Assembly: GCF_045062745.1 (NCBI RefSeq)
Contig: NZ_JBJGED010000020.1
Location: 1 to 64,000, forward strand
Source of the DNA: Paenibacillus_AA sp045062745
GTDB taxonomy: Bacteria > Bacillota > Bacilli > Paenibacillales > NBRC-103111
DNA: 64,000 nt
Direction: 5' to 3'
Positions within the stretch are counted from its first letter, which is position 1. Each line of letters opens with the position of its first letter. Position numbers and translations under genes: made by a program. Positions 60,513 through 64,000 of this stretch are shown piece after piece. The notes beneath the pieces were generated by a model that worked only from the letters and a program-made list of their open reading frames with translations, was not told the DNA's origin and made no database searches.

Positions 60513-63500
60513 ATGCAGAAGCTGGCTTTGGCCGAGCAATTAAAAAATAAAATTATGGTGCTGGACGGCGCGATGGGGACGATGATCCAGCAGGCGGATT
60601 TGAAGGCGGACGATTTCGGCGGGGAGGAGTATGAGGGCTGCAACGAGCTGCTGTGCGTGACCCGTCCGGACGTGATCTCCCGCATTCACGAGCAGTACTT
60701 GGAGGCTGGGGCCGACATTCTCGAGACGAATACGTTCGGCTCGACCAGCGTCGTCCTCGCGGAATACGACATCCAGGAACGGGCGCGCGAGCTGAACTTG
60801 GCTGCGGCCAAGCTCGCCGCTCAGGCCGCCCGCAAATATTCGACGCCCGAATGGCCGCGCTATGTGGCGGGGGCGATGGGGCCGACCACGAAGACGTTGT
60901 CCGTTACCGGCGGCGTGACGTTCGATCAACTGATCGACAGTTATTACGAGCAAGCCCTGGCGCTCATCGAAGGTGGAGTCGATGCGCTGCTGCTGGAGAC
61001 ATCGCAGGATACGCTGAACGTAAAAGCCGGGAGCATCGGAATTCGCAAAGCGTTCGAGACGCTGGGCGTAAAGCTGCCGATCATGATTTCGGGTACAATC
61101 GAACCGATGGGCACGACGCTCGCGGGCCAGAACATCGAGTCGTTCTATATTTCGCTGGAGCACCTGAACCCGATCTCGATCGGGCTCAACTGCGCGACCG
61201 GGCCTGAGTTCATGAAGGATCACATTCGTACGTTGTCCAACATCGCCAAGACGGCCGTCAGCTGCTACCCGAACGCGGGCTTGCCGGACGAGAACGGCCA
61301 GTACCACGAATCGCCGACCTCGCTTGCGCTGAAGCTTCGCGGGTTCGCCGAGCAAGGCTGGATCAACATCGCGGGCGGCTGCTGCGGGACGACGCCGGCT
61401 CATATTCAGGCGATTGCCGAGACGATGAGAAACTTTGAGCCGCGTGCTCAGCAAGGCAACCATCCACCGGCGGTGTCCGGCATTGAGACGGTGTACATCG
61501 AGGCCGAGAATCGGCCTTATATGGTCGGGGAGCGTACGAACGTACTAGGCTCGCCGAAGTTCAAGCGGCTGATCGCCGAAGGGAAATTCGAGGAAGCGGC
61601 CGAGATCGCCCGGGCCCAGGTGAAAGGCGGAGCGCACGTAGTAGACGTGAGCCTGCAGGATGCCGAGCGGGACGAAGTCACGGACGTGGAAGCATTCATG
61701 AACGAGCTGGTCAAAAAAGTGAAAGCTCCCGTCGTTATCGACACCACGAACCACCTCGCGGTAGAGGCGGCCCTGAAATATACGCAGGGGAAGGCGATCA
61801 TTAACTCCGTTAACTTAGAGGAAGGCGAAGAGCGGATCGAGAAAATCGTTCCCCTCGTACATCGTTACGGAGCTGCGCTCGTCTTCATGTGTATCGACGA
61901 AGAAGGGCAGGCGGTCTCGAGCGACAAACGGTTTGCGGTAGCCAAACGCGGCTATGAGCTGTTGACGCAGAAATACGGCATTCCCGCGGAAGACATTATT
62001 TTCGACCCGATGGTGTTCCCGGTCGGAACCGGCGATACGCAGTACCTAGGCTCGGGAAGCGAGACGATCGAGACGGTGCGGAAGATCAAAGCGGCGTTCC
62101 CGGAATGCCACACGATCATGGGCGTCAGCAACGTGTCGTTCGCCCTGCCGCCGGCCGGCCGGGAAGTGCTGAACTCGATCTACCTGTACCACTGCACGAA
62201 GGCCGGACTCGACTATGCGATCGTCAATACTCAGCGCCTCGAGCGCTATGCCTCGATTCCGGAAGAGGAGCGCCGCCTGACGGAAAATTTGATTTTCAAC
62301 ACGAACGATGAGACGCTCGCCGAGTTCGTCGCCCACTTCCGCGAGAAGAAGGTCGAGAAGAAGGAGAAAATCTCCAACCTTTCGCTCGAAGAGCGCCTGG
62401 CCTCCTATGTCGTGGAAGGAACGAAGGAAGGGCTCCTCCCGGATCTGGAGCTAGCGCTGCAGAAATATGCGCCGCTCGAAATCATCAACGGTCCGCTCAT
62501 GCGCGGGATGGAGGAGGTCGGCCGGCTGTTCAACAACAACGAGCTGATCGTCGCCGAAGTGCTCCAAAGTGCGGAAGTGATGAAGGCGTCCGTCGCCTAC
62601 CTGGAGCCTCTCATGGAGCGCAACGAAAGCGCTGTGAAGGGCAAGATTCTTCTCGCCACGGTGAAGGGCGACGTGCACGACATCGGGAAAAACCTCGTCG
62701 AGATCATTCTCTCGAACAACGGCTATCAGATCATCAACCTGGGGATCAAGGTTCCGCCGGAGCAGCTGATCGAGGCGTACCGCAAGGAAAAGCCCGATGC
62801 GATCGGCTTGTCCGGACTGCTCGTGAAGTCGGCGCAGCAGATGGTCACGACGGCGCAAGATTTGAAGGCGGCCGGTATCGACGTGCCGATCCTCGTCGGC
62901 GGCGCCGCCCTGACGCGCAAATTCACGCGCACGCGCATCGCGCCGGAGTACAACGGCCTCGTCGTGTACGCGAAGGACGCAATGGACGGCCTCGACATCG
63001 CGAACAAGATCAGCGATGCCGATCAGCGGCAGATTATGATCCAAGAGCTGAGAGAGGCGATTCAGTCGGATGTGATGGAAGCCGGCTCCCGTGTCAAGGA
63101 CGGCGAGGCGAAGCCGACCCGCGCGGCTCGCTCCATGGTCGCGAAAGACGTGCCGGTATATATGCCGCCGGATCTCGATCGTCACGTGCTGCGGGATTAT
63201 CCGGTCGACCACATCTTCCCGTATGTGAACATGCAGACGCTGCTCGGCCATCACCTCGGGCTGAAGGGCAAGGTCGAGCAGCTGCTCGCCGCCCGCGATC
63301 CGAAGGCGGTGCAGCTGCGCGAAGTGATCGACGAGCTGTTCGTGCAGGCGAAGGCGACGGGCACGCTGCGGGCGCAAGGCATGTACCGCTTCTTCCCGGC
63401 GCAGTCGGACGGCAACGATATTCTGATCTACGATCCGCAGGACACGACCAAGGTGCTGCACCGGTTCAGCTTTCCCCGCCAAGACGTCGAGCCGTTCCTG

Positions 63501-63959
63501 TGCCTCGCCGATTTCTTGCGATCGGTCGACAGCGGAGAGATGGACTACGTCGGCTTCCTCGTCGTTACCGCCGGCCAAGGCGTTCGCGAGCTGTCAAACG
63601 ATTGGAAGGACAAGGGCGACTACCTGCGCTCGCATGCGCTGCAGGCGTTCGCGCTGGAGCTGGCCGAAGGGTTCGCCGAGCGCGTGCATCATATGATGCG
63701 CGACGTGTGGGGCTTCCCGGATTCGCCGGAGCTCACGATGCAGCAGCGCTGGGGCGCCCGCTACCAAGGGATCCGCGTCTCGTTCGGGTACCCGGCGTGT
63801 CCGAACCTGGAAGACCAGGAGCCGCTCTTCCGCCTCATGCAGCCGGAAGATATCGGCGTCAACTTGACGGAAGGCTACATGATGGAGCCGGAAGCGTCCG
63901 TGTCGGCGATGGTATTCGCCCATCCGGAAGCCCGTTATTTCAATGTCGACAAGGCCTGA
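60513..63959 (+). CDS. metH: Cobalamin-dependent methionine synthase
   Basis: Transfers methyl from 5-methyl-THF to homocysteine through cobalamin. The 1148-residue protein has all four modules: homocysteine domain (1-310, zinc cysteines in GLNCATG and GGCCGTTP), pterin domain (about 335-600, MVGERTNVLGSPKFKR), cobalamin domain (about 640-870) with the DxHxxG motif DVHDIG and axial His722, and the SAM-dependent reactivation domain (900-1148, RVSFGYPACPNLEDQ). ATG 60513 lies 8 bases after GAAGGAG; GTG 60504 overlaps that site. The YitJ-like fusion at 32.6 kb can supply methyl-THF. Confidence 0.97.
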   Translation: MQKLALAEQLKNKIMVLDGAMGTMIQQADLKADDFGGEEYEGCNELLCVTRPDVISRIHEQYLEAGADILETNTFGSTSVVLAEYDIQERARELNLAAAKLAAQAARKYSTPEWPRYVAGAMGPTTKTLSVTGGVTFDQLIDSYYEQALALIEGGVDALLLETSQDTLNVKAGSIGIRKAFETLGVKLPIMISGTIEPMGTTLAGQNIESFYISLEHLNPISIGLNCATGPEFMKDHIRTLSNIAKTAVSCYPNAGLPDENGQYHESPTSLALKLRGFAEQGWINIAGGCCGTTPAHIQAIAETMRNFEPRAQQGNHPPAVSGIETVYIEAENRPYMVGERTNVLGSPKFKRLIAEGKFEEAAEIARAQVKGGAHVVDVSLQDAERDEVTDVEAFMNELVKKVKAPVVIDTTNHLAVEAALKYTQGKAIINSVNLEEGEERIEKIVPLVHRYGAALVFMCIDEEGQAVSSDKRFAVAKRGYELLTQKYGIPAEDIIFDPMVFPVGTGDTQYLGSGSETIETVRKIKAAFPECHTIMGVSNVSFALPPAGREVLNSIYLYHCTKAGLDYAIVNTQRLERYASIPEEERRLTENLIFNTNDETLAEFVAHFREKKVEKKEKISNLSLEERLASYVVEGTKEGLLPDLELALQKYAPLEIINGPLMRGMEEVGRLFNNNELIVAEVLQSAEVMKASVAYLEPLMERNESAVKGKILLATVKGDVHDIGKNLVEIILSNNGYQIINLGIKVPPEQLIEAYRKEKPDAIGLSGLLVKSAQQMVTTAQDLKAAGIDVPILVGGAALTRKFTRTRIAPEYNGLVVYAKDAMDGLDIANKISDADQRQIMIQELREAIQSDVMEAGSRVKDGEAKPTRAARSMVAKDVPVYMPPDLDRHVLRDYPVDHIFPYVNMQTLLGHHLGLKGKVEQLLAARDPKAVQLREVIDELFVQAKATGTLRAQGMYRFFPAQSDGNDILIYDPQDTTKVLHRFSFPRQDVEPFLCLADFLRSVDSGEMDYVGFLVVTAGQGVRELSNDWKDKGDYLRSHALQAFALELAEGFAERVHHMMRDVWGFPDSPELTMQQRWGARYQGIRVSFGYPACPNLEDQEPLFRLMQPEDIGVNLTEGYMMEPEASVSAMVFAHPEARYFNVDKA

Positions 63960-64000
63960 TTCAGGCTGTTATCCCATAAACTAAGAAAGGACGACCCGGA
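63960..64000 (+). other. Intergenic tail with a possible ribosome binding site
   Basis: GAAAGGACGACC lies at the window end and may serve a gene that starts beyond it. Confidence 0.3.

Noticed and set aside
1..64000. CRISPR arrays, tRNA genes, insertion sequences and prophage genes
   Set aside because: No regularly spaced short repeats, cloverleaf-type genes, transposases or phage structural genes were recognised.

Overview
The window looks like a chromosomal segment of a GC-rich, endospore-forming Gram-positive bacterium of the Paenibacillaceae (Paenibacillus/Cohnella type). Three things support this. A 26-codon spoVM gene is present. The second half keeps almost the gene order of the Bacillus subtilis yloA-to-recG cluster: rqcH, yloB, yicC/yloC, remA, gmk, rpoZ, coaBC, priA, def, fmt, rsmB, rlmN, prpC, prkC, rsgA, rpe, spoVM, rpmB, yloU, fakA, recG. 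Other Bacillales families also occur: ylaN, ylbF, ylbG, yugN, yneA, ynzC, a T-box-controlled tyrosyl-tRNA synthetase and strong AGGAGG-type ribosome binding sites. I see no rRNA, tRNA, insertion sequence, prophage or CRISPR array.

Layout. 1-6.3 kb: a tandem repeat with conserved hairpins, a class A penicillin-binding protein with fibronectin-type modules, the T-box leader and tyrS, and rpsD with a long leader. 6.4-16.5 kb: a GAF-GAF-GGDEF diguanylate cyclase, a lipoprotein, an M29 aminopeptidase, an HPr-like protein without the phosphorylatable histidine, YlaN, a calcium/proton antiporter, an Asp23 protein, and a yugN-ftsW-acetyltransferase operon, then CBS and MOSC proteins. 16.5-26.7 kb: a thermonuclease-like lipoprotein, a bacterial XPB helicase coupled to a partner protein and followed by ylbF, an asparaginase, ylbG, an orphan gene in an AT-rich patch, a LysR regulator, a PHP phosphoesterase and gtaB. 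26.7-34.5 kb: rqcH, a Ca2+ P-type ATPase, dapF and a fused homocysteine methyltransferase/methylenetetrahydrofolate reductase.

34.6-55.5 kb is the housekeeping super-cluster. It links nucleotide and CoA synthesis, replication restart, formyl-Met handling, rRNA modification, the PrpC/PrkC phosphatase-kinase pair, ribosome assembly GTPase RsgA, spore coat anchor SpoVM, L28, and fatty acid kinase FakA with a DegV-type binding partner, ending in recG. Many of these genes overlap by 1-4 bases.

55.5-60 kb is the most unusual part. A SpoVIF-like gene is followed by an SRAP (abasic-site) peptidase, a small WYL-like gene and a yneA-type LysM division inhibitor. Both of the last two genes have a LexA-like box filling the spacer of the promoter, and there are five candidate boxes in all. 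Next comes a 123-nt imperfect palindrome of unknown nature, then ynzC. The window closes with a HAD hydrolase, acireductone dioxygenase (methionine salvage) and full-length cobalamin-dependent methionine synthase, so three genes of the methionine cycle are present.
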